Below, piece by piece: positions 9,165 through 17,197 of a DNA stretch of 27,403 nucleotides; the first letter of the stretch is position 1, and the number at the start of each line of letters is the position of its first letter. The DNA is from an uncultured Ruminococcus sp. (GTDB taxonomy: Bacteria; Bacillota; Clostridia; Oscillospirales; Ruminococcaceae), in NCBI GenBank assembly GCA_900553335.1, contig USCU01000002.1, forward strand, positions 1-27,403, written 5' to 3'. Below the pieces are notes generated by a model that had not been told where the DNA came from, made no database searches, and saw nothing but the letters and a program-made list of their open reading frames with translations. The position numbers were made by a program, and so were the translations under genes.

Positions 9165-9509
9165 TCAAAACAGAACTGTCATTTCGTAGAAATTGTGCGT
9201 TCATTTTTGTATATATTCACAAAAACCGACATAAAAATTCGTCTGCTATCCTTAGCGAACAATTCAATAACTTATGTTTCCATAAAAGCATATGAGCAAG
9301 GTCTAAAAAACAGACAATAACAAAGAACCCTCCTATGATAGAATAAAAGTATCTATCATAAGAGGGAGATTTATCTCCAGAGAATATAAACATATCAGTC
9401 AAATGAAAAAAATATTAGAATTGATAGAACAAGATTCGGTGTTTTTCACTTTGCCTGGTAATTTCTCATCGAGATATTTTTCAATTTGCTTGGTCATTTG
9501 ACGCCTGAC
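9165..9509. other. Intergenic region with hairpin and inverted-repeat segment
   Basis: About 345 bases lie upstream of the adaptor promoter and downstream of the deaminase stop. The region holds a long hairpin (9328-9366) and a 105-base segment bounded by exact 9-bp inverted repeats (9398-9406 and 9494-9502). Short frames of 32 codons open on both strands inside that segment; neither resembles a family I recognise. Confidence 0.6.
9328..9366 (-). terminator. Hairpin downstream of the PNP-deaminase operon (probable terminator)
   Basis: Stem of CCCTC plus TATGATAGA (9328-9332, 9334-9342) pairing with 9352-9366, one mismatch, 9-base loop. Read leftward it is followed by a U-rich but interrupted tract (TTCTTTGTTATT), about 145 bases after the deaminase stop. 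It is the only terminator-like structure after that operon. Confidence 0.5.
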
Positions 9510-10775
9510 TTATCTTCGCTTTATATTTTGCGCAAGCTCGTTTGCTCTAGCATAGATATCCTGCTCGCTCTCGTCCAAAAAATATTTTCCGTCATTATAT
9601 AAGACCTTGCCGTTTATCATCGTAAGCTTTATATTCTGCTTTGAACCTGAATAAACAATGTTTTTAACTATGTTGTTGATCGGCTGCATATTCGGTTTAT
9701 TAAGATCAATCATTATAAGATCTGCTTTTTTGCCGACCGCCAAAACATCGCTGTCGTAAAGCCCCATAGCTCTTGCGCCGCCCACCGTTGCCATCTTTAA
9801 AACCTCTTCGGCCGGACAAGCTGAAGCATCGTCGAGCGCAAGCTTTTGAAGTCCTGTTACAAGGTACATCTCTCTAAACATATCCAGAGCATTATTTGAA
9901 GCTGCGCCGTCCGTTCCTATTGCAAGATTTATATTATTACCTAGCATCTTCGTTATATCTGCGATTCCGCTCGCAAGCTTTGTATTCGAGCCGGGATTTG
10001 TAACGACCCAAAGACCACGGCGTTTGAAAATTTCAAGGTCGTTGTCCGACATATGAACACAATGGAATCCGCCGCCGCCGTACTCAAACGCACCGAGCGA
10101 CTCAAAAAGCTCGGTAGGCGTTTTTTGGTATCTCTCAAGACAGCCTTCAACTTCAGATTTTGTTTCGCTGTTGTGCATCCAAAATCCTTCCTTATATTTG
10201 TGACAAAGATCTACTATTCCCTTTATTGTATCGAGCTTTGTTGTATATTCGGCATGAATACCAAGCTTATAAGAGAGAAGCGGACCTTGAGAGTTGAATT
10301 TTAAATACTCCTCCTCAATCTCCGAAACGCTTCCTCCAAAGTCGTTGAGCGAAGAGCATATAACGCTCTTAAATCCGGAATCAATTACCGCCTTTGCAAA
10401 GTAATCCATTTTTTTATACATATCAAAGCAGGCGGTTATTCCGCTTGAAAGATACTCCAAAACGGCGAGCTTTGTAAAAACATACACGTCCTCTCCCGTT
10501 AGTTTATCCTCCATCGGAAAAACCTGATTGTAAAGCCAGTCCATAAGCGGTAGATCGTCCGCATACGAGCGCAGAAATGTCATTGCACTATGAGTGTGAG
10601 CGTCCTTAAAGCTCGGCATTACAAGATTTCCCTGAGCGTCAATCACCTCTTCAAACTCGCCATTCTTAGGCTCTCCGATATAGCTTATATTCTCGCCGTC
10701 AATATGAATTTCGCCGTTAATTAAAGAAAAATCATTATCCAGCGTAAGTATTTTTGCGTTAGTTATCTTCTTCAT
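9510..10775 (-). CDS. mtaD: MtaD-like deaminase: 5-methylthioadenosine/S-adenosylhomocysteine deaminase family
   Basis: An amidohydrolase-superfamily TIM barrel of 421 residues from this start. Metal ligands are visible as H60-T-H62, H201 with E204 (MHNSE), H238 (HCVHM) and D289 in GTDGAASNNALDMF, which is a hallmark of MtaD/TRZ-ATZ enzymes. The LASGIADI segment also fits. These enzymes deaminate MTA, SAH or adenosine to the inosine forms in the cytoplasm. The start at 10775 (MKKITNAK) fits the family; an in-frame ATG at 10793 (adds MKRVSV) is possible. It overlaps the end of the purine nucleoside phosphorylase gene by 17 bases, implying coupled translation and a joint purine-salvage role. 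The exact substrate is not settled; other ring deaminases share the fold. Confidence 0.78.
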   Translation of the reverse strand: MKKITNAKILTLDNDFSLINGEIHIDGENISYIGEPKNGEFEEVIDAQGNLVMPSFKDAHTHSAMTFLRSYADDLPLMDWLYNQVFPMEDKLTGEDVYVFTKLAVLEYLSSGITACFDMYKKMDYFAKAVIDSGFKSVICSSLNDFGGSVSEIEEEYLKFNSQGPLLSYKLGIHAEYTTKLDTIKGIVDLCHKYKEGFWMHNSETKSEVEGCLERYQKTPTELFESLGAFEYGGGGFHCVHMSDNDLEIFKRRGLWVVTNPGSNTKLASGIADITKMLGNNINLAIGTDGAASNNALDMFREMYLVTGLQKLALDDASACPAEEVLKMATVGGARAMGLYDSDVLAVGKKADLIMIDLNKPNMQPINNIVKNIVYSGSKQNIKLTMINGKVLYNDGKYFLDESEQDIYARANELAQNIKRR

Positions 10776-11625
10776 TACACTCACCCGTTTCATTCAAGTA
10801 TTCCGATATGCCCTTTATGCTCTTTTCCACAAGCTTTTTGAACAAAGGCGCAGCTTTATCGGCATTCTCCTTTACCTCCTCGTGAGAAAGCGGAGTTTTG
10901 CTTATTCCTGCCGCAAGATTCGAAATACATGATACGGCGCATATCTTCATGCCCATATGATTTGCGGCAATCGCTTCGCAGGCGGTACTCATTCCTACTG
11001 CGTCAGCACCCAGCGCCCTATATGCTCTTATTTCAGCGGGCGTTTCGTAATTAGGTCCTGTTGTTTGAATGTAAACACCCTCCTTTAAATCTATGCCTGC
11101 TTCTTTTGCCGAACGTCTTATAATGTCGCATAGAGAATTGCTGTAAACCTCGCTCATGTCGGCAAATCTAGGTCCCAGCTCTTCTTCATTTTCGCCTATC
11201 AACGGACTTTTTATCAGCGACGAGATATGGTCGGTGATGAGCATAAAATCCCCCGCTCTAAAGTCTTTGTTTATTCCGCCTGCCGCATTTGTCAAAAACA
11301 GGACTTTCGCTCCGAGCATTCCCATAACACGAATCGGCAAAACAACATCTCTTATGTCATAGCCCTCATAGTAGTGAACTCTTCCCTGCATACAAACAAG
11401 CTTCACTCCGTTAAGCTCTCCGAAGATAAATTTACCCTCATGTCCCGAAACTGTTGACACCGGAAACCCCTCTATATCACTATAATAAATCTCCGCTTCA
11501 GGCTTTATTACTTTGGCAAAATCGCCCAGTCCCGAACCAAGAACGAGCGCTATCTGCGGAACAAAATCGGTCTTTTTGCGAATAACATCAACACACTTTG
11601 TAAGCTTCTCATAAATTTTTGTCAT
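10759..11625 (-). CDS. punA: Purine nucleoside phosphorylase (trimeric PNP type)
   Basis: Encodes 288 residues. It cleaves purine nucleosides with phosphate to base and (deoxy)ribose-1-phosphate. Family motifs are all present: GSGLG (30-34), SGHEG (60-64), QGRVHYYEGY (80-89), TNAAGG (112-117), TTGPNYETPAE (188-198), VGMST (210-214) and the base-binding N236 in SNLAAG, which points to inosine/guanosine preference. The ATG follows AAGGAGA. A promoter at 11658-11686 precedes it. The downstream MtaD-like gene overlaps its end, so the deaminase could feed inosine-type products to this enzyme. An MTIP phosphorylase role is a possible alternative. Confidence 0.93.
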   Translation of the reverse strand: MTKIYEKLTKCVDVIRKKTDFVPQIALVLGSGLGDFAKVIKPEAEIYYSDIEGFPVSTVSGHEGKFIFGELNGVKLVCMQGRVHYYEGYDIRDVVLPIRVMGMLGAKVLFLTNAAGGINKDFRAGDFMLITDHISSLIKSPLIGENEEELGPRFADMSEVYSNSLCDIIRRSAKEAGIDLKEGVYIQTTGPNYETPAEIRAYRALGADAVGMSTACEAIAANHMGMKICAVSCISNLAAGISKTPLSHEEVKENADKAAPLFKKLVEKSIKGISEYLNETGECNEEDN

Positions 11626-11657
11626 AACAAATCTCCTTAAAATAAGTTGTTAGTAAT

Positions 11658-11686
11658 ATGATACACTATTTTCTTTAAATTTACAA
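11658..11686 (-). promoter_or_regulatory. Predicted promoter of the PNP-deaminase operon
   Basis: Leftward -35 TTGTAA (11681-11686) and -10 TATCAT (11658-11663) at 17-bp spacing, about 33 bases before the PNP ATG and in the gap after the kinase-like gene. Confidence 0.5.
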
Positions 11687-11743
11687 GAACAAGCTGTTGG
11701 GTAATTACTCATTGGTGAAATCAGACAGGGATCAAATAAGAAG

Positions 11744-12274
11744 TCAGCTTCCTGTTATTACTTTTAAAATTTCATCAACAATGTCACCTAAATCTTTTGT
11801 TACATCAACCACATAGTCTGACGAAGGACGTATATCTTTCAGCATTTGAATATATGAAATTCGTGCATATTTTAAATATATTTTCATATCATTATGAATT
11901 TCTTCAGCAGTTGCGTTTTTAAAATCCCGCAGAACTCTTCTAGCCATAGCAATGTCCAAAGGTGTGTCAATAAATACAGCATAGTCTATATAATCTTTTA
12001 TTGTGTCATTGCAATACGCAAATGGATAGTCCAATAGTAAGTATTCGCATGATTTGTCATTTTTTATCGTATTAATATCTTTTTCAAAAGGACTTAAATC
12101 CCATACATTATAATCTGCACCTTCTAAAGTCCATCTGTAAAAATCTTCTACCTCTCCATAAAAAGAGTAATCATCAAAATGAAGCACTGCGGTATTGGGC
12201 AGTTTTTTCATAATTTCATTCACAACTGTGGTTTTTCCGCCTGCTGTAACGGCTGCAATAGCAATTATTTTCAT
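11744..12274 (-). CDS. Small P-loop kinase, uridine/nucleoside-kinase-like
   Basis: Encodes 176 residues. A Walker A-like motif A8-VTAG-G13-K14-T15-T16 follows strand IIAIA; the first glycine of the usual GxxxxGKT is alanine. LHFDDYSFY (D34/D35 region) resembles the substrate-facing DDFY motif of uridine kinase relatives. YLLLDYPF is a Walker B-like strand, and VFIDTPLDIAMARRVLRDF looks like the lid with catalytic arginines. The ATG follows GGAGGTAGG, 35 bases after the PhoR-like gene, so it may be read through from the phosphate operon. The substrate is not determined; a nucleoside is the best guess, also because PNP follows. Confidence 0.7.
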   Translation of the reverse strand: MKIIAIAAVTAGGKTTVVNEIMKKLPNTAVLHFDDYSFYGEVEDFYRWTLEGADYNVWDLSPFEKDINTIKNDKSCEYLLLDYPFAYCNDTIKDYIDYAVFIDTPLDIAMARRVLRDFKNATAEEIHNDMKIYLKYARISYIQMLKDIRPSSDYVVDVTKDLGDIVDEILKVITGS

Positions 12275-12309
12275 TAAATCCTACCTCCGATTATTGATTT
12301 ATTATTATG

Positions 12310-14004
12310 CTACTGCTGTAATTTAGGAAAAGCTATTATAATTTTTGTACCCTTTCCTATATCGCTCATAAGCTTTATAGAACCGTTATGATATGTCACA
12401 ATATGCTTTACGATTGAAAGCCCAAGGCCTGTTCCTCCCGTTTGCTTTGAGCGAGATTTATCCACTCGGTAAAAACGCTCAAAGATACGATCCTGCGACT
12501 CCTTCGGAATTCCTATGCCGTTATCCTCAACAAAAATAGTAGCGTAAGAGCCGTTATCGGTAATTTTAAGCCTTACAAATCCGCCCTTAACGTTGTACTT
12601 TATAGCGTTGTCAATAAGGTTTATCAAAAGCTCCGACATATATCCGCTGTTTGCAATAATGCTTATATCCTCCGCCTCATTAATAATAGTCACTTCATGC
12701 TGAGCCGCCTTATGTGAAAGAATTTCAACCACATCATCAGCCACCTCTTTAAGATTTACCGTTTCAAACTCCTTTGCGTTTTCTTCAATTTCAGAAAGGC
12801 GGATAATATCGTTTATAAGCTGTAAAAGGCGCTCGCTCTCTCTGTAAATGATTCCTCCATAGCGGCTCACCTCTTCTGTGTTTGTAATAATTTTATTTTC
12901 GAGCATTTCTCCAAAGCCCTTGATCGTAGTGAGCGGTGTTTTTAGCTCGTGAGTTACGTTTGCTGAAAAGTCATGTCTTATTTTTTCCGAATTAACGCTT
13001 TGCGTTGCATCGATCAAGAGTATTATGATCCCGTAACTTCCCGCAAATTCAGATCTGTTCATATATATGTGATAAAACCTCTCGCCAAGACCTATCGTAT
13101 TGTAAGCAGAATGCTCTTTTTTCATAATTTTAAGCATCGCAATAACCGTTTCATTCAATGTCAGATCATATATCTTCTTCGGCTCATCTCCCCATTCAAA
13201 GTCGGGGTTTAGAATTGCTTTTGCGCTTTGATTTACCGAAAGAATATTCCACTCAGCATCAATAAGTATCATTCCCTCTACCATATTATTGGTTATGAGG
13301 GTAACCCTTGCTTTCTCACGTTTTAAGCGGCTGATATATTTTTGGAGTCTTGCAGAATTATGTTTAATGTTTTCAACTATCGGCTTAAGCTCCTCATAAT
13401 CAATCTCAATATCGCTTTCAGATGCAAGTCCGTTTTTTACATCAAGAGTACTCACAATATCCGTTATCGGCTTCATAAAACTTTTTGACATTCTTCTTGA
13501 AACTATAGTTGTAATTATAAGCATGATCACACATATCAATGCAAACAGCGGAACTATAACAAAAAGCACCGAGTAAATATTGCTTATGCGCGCAGAAAAA
13601 CGTATAACACCTTCGTTAAACCGAAGCGCGAAATAGTAAGTTGAATTCCCGAGCGTTTCAGAAACTCTCGTTTCGCTTCCCTCGCCTTTCAAAAGGGAGG
13701 CTTTAATCTCATTACGCTCAGAATGATTCTCCATTTTTTCGGGGTTTTCCTTATTGTCAAAAACAACATTTCCGTTTTCATCTACATAAGTGATTCTTAT
13801 ATCTTCTTTAAGCGTCAATTTTACATATTCTGATATTTCCTCCGGAGTTTGTGCTGCCGCTACAGATATTTTTGCAACGTTTTCGATATTTTCTTTGCTT
13901 TTATCAAAATAAACCTTTGTTATTGCCGCAACGCTTATTATACTAAAAACGATAATAGTAATTGACACTATTATCGTTATTGTTTTATTTATTCTTTTTT
14001 GCAT
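12310..14004 (-). CDS. phoR: PhoR-like sensor histidine kinase
   Basis: Encodes 564 residues. Two membrane segments (about 9-30 and 145-168) flank an extracellular sensor region; a HAMP-like linker (169-225), a PAS domain (about 235-335), a HisKA domain with phospho-acceptor H352 in FSANVTHELKTPLT, and an HATPase domain with N-box INLIDNAIKYN, DNGIG (494-498), FERFYR and GGTGLGL (523-529) follow. It would autophosphorylate and pass phosphate to the regulator encoded immediately upstream (10-base gap). The Na/Pi cotransporter gene in the same operon supports a phosphate-sensing PhoR role; the sequence alone identifies only the class. Confidence 0.85.
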   Translation of the reverse strand: MQKRINKTITIIVSITIIVFSIISVAAITKVYFDKSKENIENVAKISVAAAQTPEEISEYVKLTLKEDIRITYVDENGNVVFDNKENPEKMENHSERNEIKASLLKGEGSETRVSETLGNSTYYFALRFNEGVIRFSARISNIYSVLFVIVPLFALICVIMLIITTIVSRRMSKSFMKPITDIVSTLDVKNGLASESDIEIDYEELKPIVENIKHNSARLQKYISRLKREKARVTLITNNMVEGMILIDAEWNILSVNQSAKAILNPDFEWGDEPKKIYDLTLNETVIAMLKIMKKEHSAYNTIGLGERFYHIYMNRSEFAGSYGIIILLIDATQSVNSEKIRHDFSANVTHELKTPLTTIKGFGEMLENKIITNTEEVSRYGGIIYRESERLLQLINDIIRLSEIEENAKEFETVNLKEVADDVVEILSHKAAQHEVTIINEAEDISIIANSGYMSELLINLIDNAIKYNVKGGFVRLKITDNGSYATIFVEDNGIGIPKESQDRIFERFYRVDKSRSKQTGGTGLGLSIVKHIVTYHNGSIKLMSDIGKGTKIIIAFPKLQQ

Positions 14005-14014
14005 TCTATTATCC

Positions 14015-14698
14015 CTAAATCTTATAACCTATTCCACGAACTGTTTTGATAAAGCCCTCACATCCGCCTTTTTCAAGCTTTTGCCTTAATGTCTTTATGT
14101 GCATATCAACAGTTCTTGTTTCTCCCTCAAAGTCAAAACCCCATACTCTTTCCATAAGCTTATTTCTGCTTATAACAACCGATTCATGCTTCATAAAATA
14201 TTTTAAAAGCTCAAACTCTTTATAGGTCAATGGTATTTCCGTTGAACCGAATAGAACCTGCCGTTTAGCTTCGTCTAGAGATAACCCTCTTATTGTAATA
14301 ACCGGTGTTTTTTCGATATCCTCATCTTTTGCTGATCGCCTAAGCACAGCCTTTATTCTTGACAACAGCTCCATTACGCCAAATGGCTTTGTAATGTAAT
14401 CGTCCGCTCCCGCTTCGAGCCCCTGTACCTTATCAAGCTCAGAATCCTTAGCGGTAAGCATAATAACCGGAATTTCCTTCGTCGTCTGTTCATTCTTCAG
14501 ACGGTTTAATATCATAAATCCGTCCTCATCCGGAAGCATTACGTCAAGCAGAACAAGAGATGGTGTTCTCTTTGATATCTCATCGTAAAATTCTTTAGCC
14601 GACGGAAATGAGAGGGTATCAAATCCCCCCGACTTAAGAGCGCAGGAAATAAGCTCTCTTATTCCGTCATCATCTTCAACGCAGTATATCATTGCCAT
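14015..14698 (-). CDS. phoP: PhoB/PhoP-like OmpR-family response regulator
   Basis: Encodes 227 residues, complete. The receiver has acidic E8-D9-D10-D11, phospho-acceptor D52 in LLDVMLP, T82 in MLTAK and K104 in TKPFG. The winged-helix domain (about 130-227) ends with the typical RTVDMHIKTLRQKLE and TVRGIGYKI. It lies between the Na/Pi cotransporter gene (32-base gap) and its likely kinase (10-base gap). The PhoP-box-like repeats before the operon suggest it controls its own operon. The PhoB/PhoP assignment rests on context. Confidence 0.88.
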   Translation of the reverse strand: MAMIYCVEDDDGIRELISCALKSGGFDTLSFPSAKEFYDEISKRTPSLVLLDVMLPDEDGFMILNRLKNEQTTKEIPVIMLTAKDSELDKVQGLEAGADDYITKPFGVMELLSRIKAVLRRSAKDEDIEKTPVITIRGLSLDEAKRQVLFGSTEIPLTYKEFELLKYFMKHESVVISRNKLMERVWGFDFEGETRTVDMHIKTLRQKLEKGGCEGFIKTVRGIGYKI

Positions 14699-14730
14699 AA
14701 GCAGCCTCTTTATTTCTTAATTCTTTCTGA

Positions 14731-16497
14731 CTACGACTTTTTCGGAAGAGCATACTTCTCAAGATACTTCTCAACATACATATCGAATTCATCGCCGGAC
14801 GTCTTTACTGTTCTTAAATACTCATGCGTTTCAAAGTTGTCGTCACTCACTTGAATAAGACATACCGCAACGTTTGAGCAATGGTCGGATACACGCTCAA
14901 GGCTTGTCAAAATATCAATATATATAAAGCCAGTTTCCATAGAGCAAGCGCCCTTTTGAAGCCTTTTAATATGCCGGCTTTTGAGCTTTGTTCTGATCTG
15001 ATCCACAACCTCCTCGAGCGGCTCAACAAGATAAGCGCTGTAAAGGTCATTATCTCTTATAGACTTAATCGTAAGATCAATTATTTCCTCAATAGCCGAA
15101 AACATAACTATTAATTCAGACTGAGCCTTCTTGCTAAGCTCTATCTTCTTTTCATGAAGCTCTTTTGCCGATGCAAGAATGTTTTTAGCATGGTCGGATA
15201 TTCTTTCAAAATCACTTATAGTGTGCAAAAGCGTAGACGCTGTTCTTGAGTCCTGATTACTCATTTCCTGTCCTGACAGCCTTACAAGATACGTTCCGAT
15301 AACGTCCTCATATTTGTCTACTGCCTTTTCTGTTTCCGAAATCTGACGTGCTGTTGTCTTGTCCCATTTCTTTATAAGCGAAATAGCGTCAGTAATATTC
15401 TTTTTTGCAAGCTCCGCCATTTTAACCGTCTGCGTTTTGCATTGCGCTATAGCAAAAGCAGGAGTTGCAATAAATCTTTCATCAATAATAGGTTCTTCAC
15501 TGTCAATTGATCCATTTTTATCCTTGTCACGTATTATAATATAAGAAAGCTTTTCGAGCATTCCTATAAACGGGAACAGGATTACCGTTGTTACAACCTT
15601 AAACAGCGTGTGTATAACCGCAATGTCAAGCGCATCTACCACAACGTTTGCAAACGCAAATTCAAATATTGCGTTAAGCGGATAATAAAGAGCGACAAAT
15701 ATTATCGTTCCCAAAACATTAAACAGCAAATGAATCGCCGCAACTCTCTTTGCATTCTTGCTTGTTCCTATTGCTGAAATGGCTGCTGTTATACAAGTTC
15801 CTATGTTTTGTCCCAAAATAATAGGAAGCGCAGTTGAAAAATGAACAGCTCCTGTTGAAGAAAGTGCCTGCAATATTCCAACAGACGCCGACGATGACTG
15901 GATAATAGCCGTTAATACAGCCCCCACAAGTATACCCAAGATCGGATTATCAAACATCAAAAGAATCTGAGAAAACTCCGGCATATCCTTAAGAGGCTCA
16001 ACTGATCCGCTCATAATATCCATTCCGTACATCAAAACGGTAAAGCCAAGAAGGATCATTCCTATAAACTTATGCTTATCATCCTTCATGAACATATAGA
16101 AAATAATTCCGACAAGCGCTAGAATCGGCGTAAATGAAGACGGCTTAAGCATTTCAAGCCACATATTTCCGCCCTCAATGCCTGTCATTGACAAAAGCCA
16201 TGCCGTTACAGCTGTACCAATATTTGCACCCATTATAATGCCTATCGACTGTCTGAGCTTCATTATTCCTGAGTTGACAAATCCAACTAGCATTACTGTC
16301 GTTGCTGAGGAAGACTGAATTATCGCTGTTACTATAAATCCGAGCAATGCTCCTTTAAACGGATTTGACGTAAGCTTATCAAACAGCTTCTCAAGCTTTC
16401 CGCCCGCAAGACGCTCAAGACCTTGCCCCATGACATCCATTCCGTATAAAAATAATACGAGTCCTCCGATAAGAGTCAGAACAGAAAAAATATCCAT
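14731..16497 (-). CDS. Na+/phosphate cotransporter, NptA/YjbB type, with C-terminal PhoU-like domain
   Basis: Encodes 588 residues. The membrane part has the duplicated Na/Pi signature: IIQSSSATTVML (59-70) with GANIGT (90-95), and IIQSSSASVGIL (198-209) with GQNIGT (229-234). Helices continue to about residue 320. A cytoplasmic PhoU-like four-helix region spans roughly 350-560, with SEKAVDKYED-type and SDHAKNI/SDHCSNV motifs, the latter typical metal-binding PhoU repeats. It imports or exports inorganic phosphate driven by sodium. It is the first gene of an operon with the two-component pair and lies behind a Pho-box-like promoter, consistent with phosphate starvation control. Confidence 0.92.
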   Translation of the reverse strand: MDIFSVLTLIGGLVLFLYGMDVMGQGLERLAGGKLEKLFDKLTSNPFKGALLGFIVTAIIQSSSATTVMLVGFVNSGIMKLRQSIGIIMGANIGTAVTAWLLSMTGIEGGNMWLEMLKPSSFTPILALVGIIFYMFMKDDKHKFIGMILLGFTVLMYGMDIMSGSVEPLKDMPEFSQILLMFDNPILGILVGAVLTAIIQSSSASVGILQALSSTGAVHFSTALPIILGQNIGTCITAAISAIGTSKNAKRVAAIHLLFNVLGTIIFVALYYPLNAIFEFAFANVVVDALDIAVIHTLFKVVTTVILFPFIGMLEKLSYIIIRDKDKNGSIDSEEPIIDERFIATPAFAIAQCKTQTVKMAELAKKNITDAISLIKKWDKTTARQISETEKAVDKYEDVIGTYLVRLSGQEMSNQDSRTASTLLHTISDFERISDHAKNILASAKELHEKKIELSKKAQSELIVMFSAIEEIIDLTIKSIRDNDLYSAYLVEPLEEVVDQIRTKLKSRHIKRLQKGACSMETGFIYIDILTSLERVSDHCSNVAVCLIQVSDDNFETHEYLRTVKTSGDEFDMYVEKYLEKYALPKKS

Positions 16498-16538
16498 ATT
16501 AATTTACTCCCATTTTAATCCTTTTTCCCCCAACGATA

Positions 16539-16592
16539 ATTATAAACTATCTTTGTAAAAATAAAGCCAGTTATATGTAAAATATATGTAAA
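16539..16592 (-). promoter_or_regulatory. PhoP-box-like repeats and promoter of the phosphate operon
   Basis: Leftward, TTTACA occurs at 16587-16592 and 16576-16581 (period 11 bp: TTTACA-N5-TTTACA) and again at 16554-16559 (22 bp, two periods, further on). The -10 TATAAT is at 16539-16544 and no good -35 is present, as expected for an activator-dependent promoter. The repeat form matches the TT(A/C/T)A(C/T)A direct repeats described for PhoP in Bacillus. Confidence 0.7.
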
Positions 16593-16734
16593 ATATCCGT
16601 TCAATTACCTTTAACATTATTTTGCACAGAACAAATAAAGGCATTCATCAAACTGCATACAGCAGCCGATAAATACCTCTCAATTAATCTGCATTAAAAC
16701 TTAATAAAGGGCACCGCCCCGTTATTCAACGATC
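16593..16734. other. Intergenic region without visible gene
   Basis: Between the Pho-box promoter and the terminator hairpins of the ribosomal operon I see no gene, RNA or repeat I can support. Confidence 0.6.
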
Positions 16735-16809
16735 ATAGTTTTTCAGTTGGCGGTTGATTTCTCCCGATGAAAAACTATATGTCCCCTGCCTTTAACGACG
16801 GGGGACATA
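16735..16809 (-). terminator. Tandem hairpins closing the ribosomal super-operon
   Basis: Just after rplQ in the reading direction lies stem TATGTCCCC/GGGGACATA (16778-16785 region with 16801-16809), followed by a second stem of 11 bp (16768-16778 with 16735-16745) whose arms contain U-runs. The two stems touch at 16778. The first, followed by TATAGTTTTT, works as an intrinsic terminator. Confidence 0.75.
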
Positions 16810-16816
16810 ATTGATA

Positions 16817-17158
16817 TTATACCAACCGGATAATAGCCATCTCCGCAGCATCTCCACGACGGGGACCTGTCTTGATAATCTGTGTATAACCTCCGTTACG
16901 CTCAGCGTACTTCGGGGAAATCTCATCAAAAAGCTTCTTTACAACGCTTTCCTTAGTAACGTAAGCCATTACCTGACGCTTATTGTGAAGCTCGCTTGTT
17001 TTACCCAGGGTAATCATCTTTTCAGCCATTGACTGTACTTCTTTAGCTCTGGCAACTGTTGTTTCAATCTGACCGTTTTCGAGCAGATATGTTACCATTC
17101 CTCTAAGCATCGACTTTCTGTGGTCGCTTGCTCTTCCAAGCTTTCTTGCTCCTGGCAT
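16817..17158 (-). CDS. rplQ: 50S ribosomal protein bL17
   Basis: Encodes 113 residues, family length. The N-terminus [36 protein letters not shown] is the conserved bL17 core, and the C-terminus ends [12 protein letters not shown]. It binds 23S rRNA near the exit tunnel face. It is the last gene of the alpha operon, 39 bases after rpoA, and is followed within 10 bases by terminator hairpins. Confidence 0.98.
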   Translation of the reverse strand: MPGARKLGRASDHRKSMLRGMVTYLLENGQIETTVARAKEVQSMAEKMITLGKTSELHNKRQVMAYVTKESVVKKLFDEISPKYAERNGGYTQIIKTGPRRGDAAEMAIIRLV

Positions 17159-17197
17159 TAGATATTCACTCCTTACTGTTTATTACTTATTTTAGGT

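Noticed and set aside
9217..9402. Minus-strand frame of 61 codons with TTG start
   Set aside because: No ribosome binding site, covers the hairpin at 9328-9366, and shows no family features.
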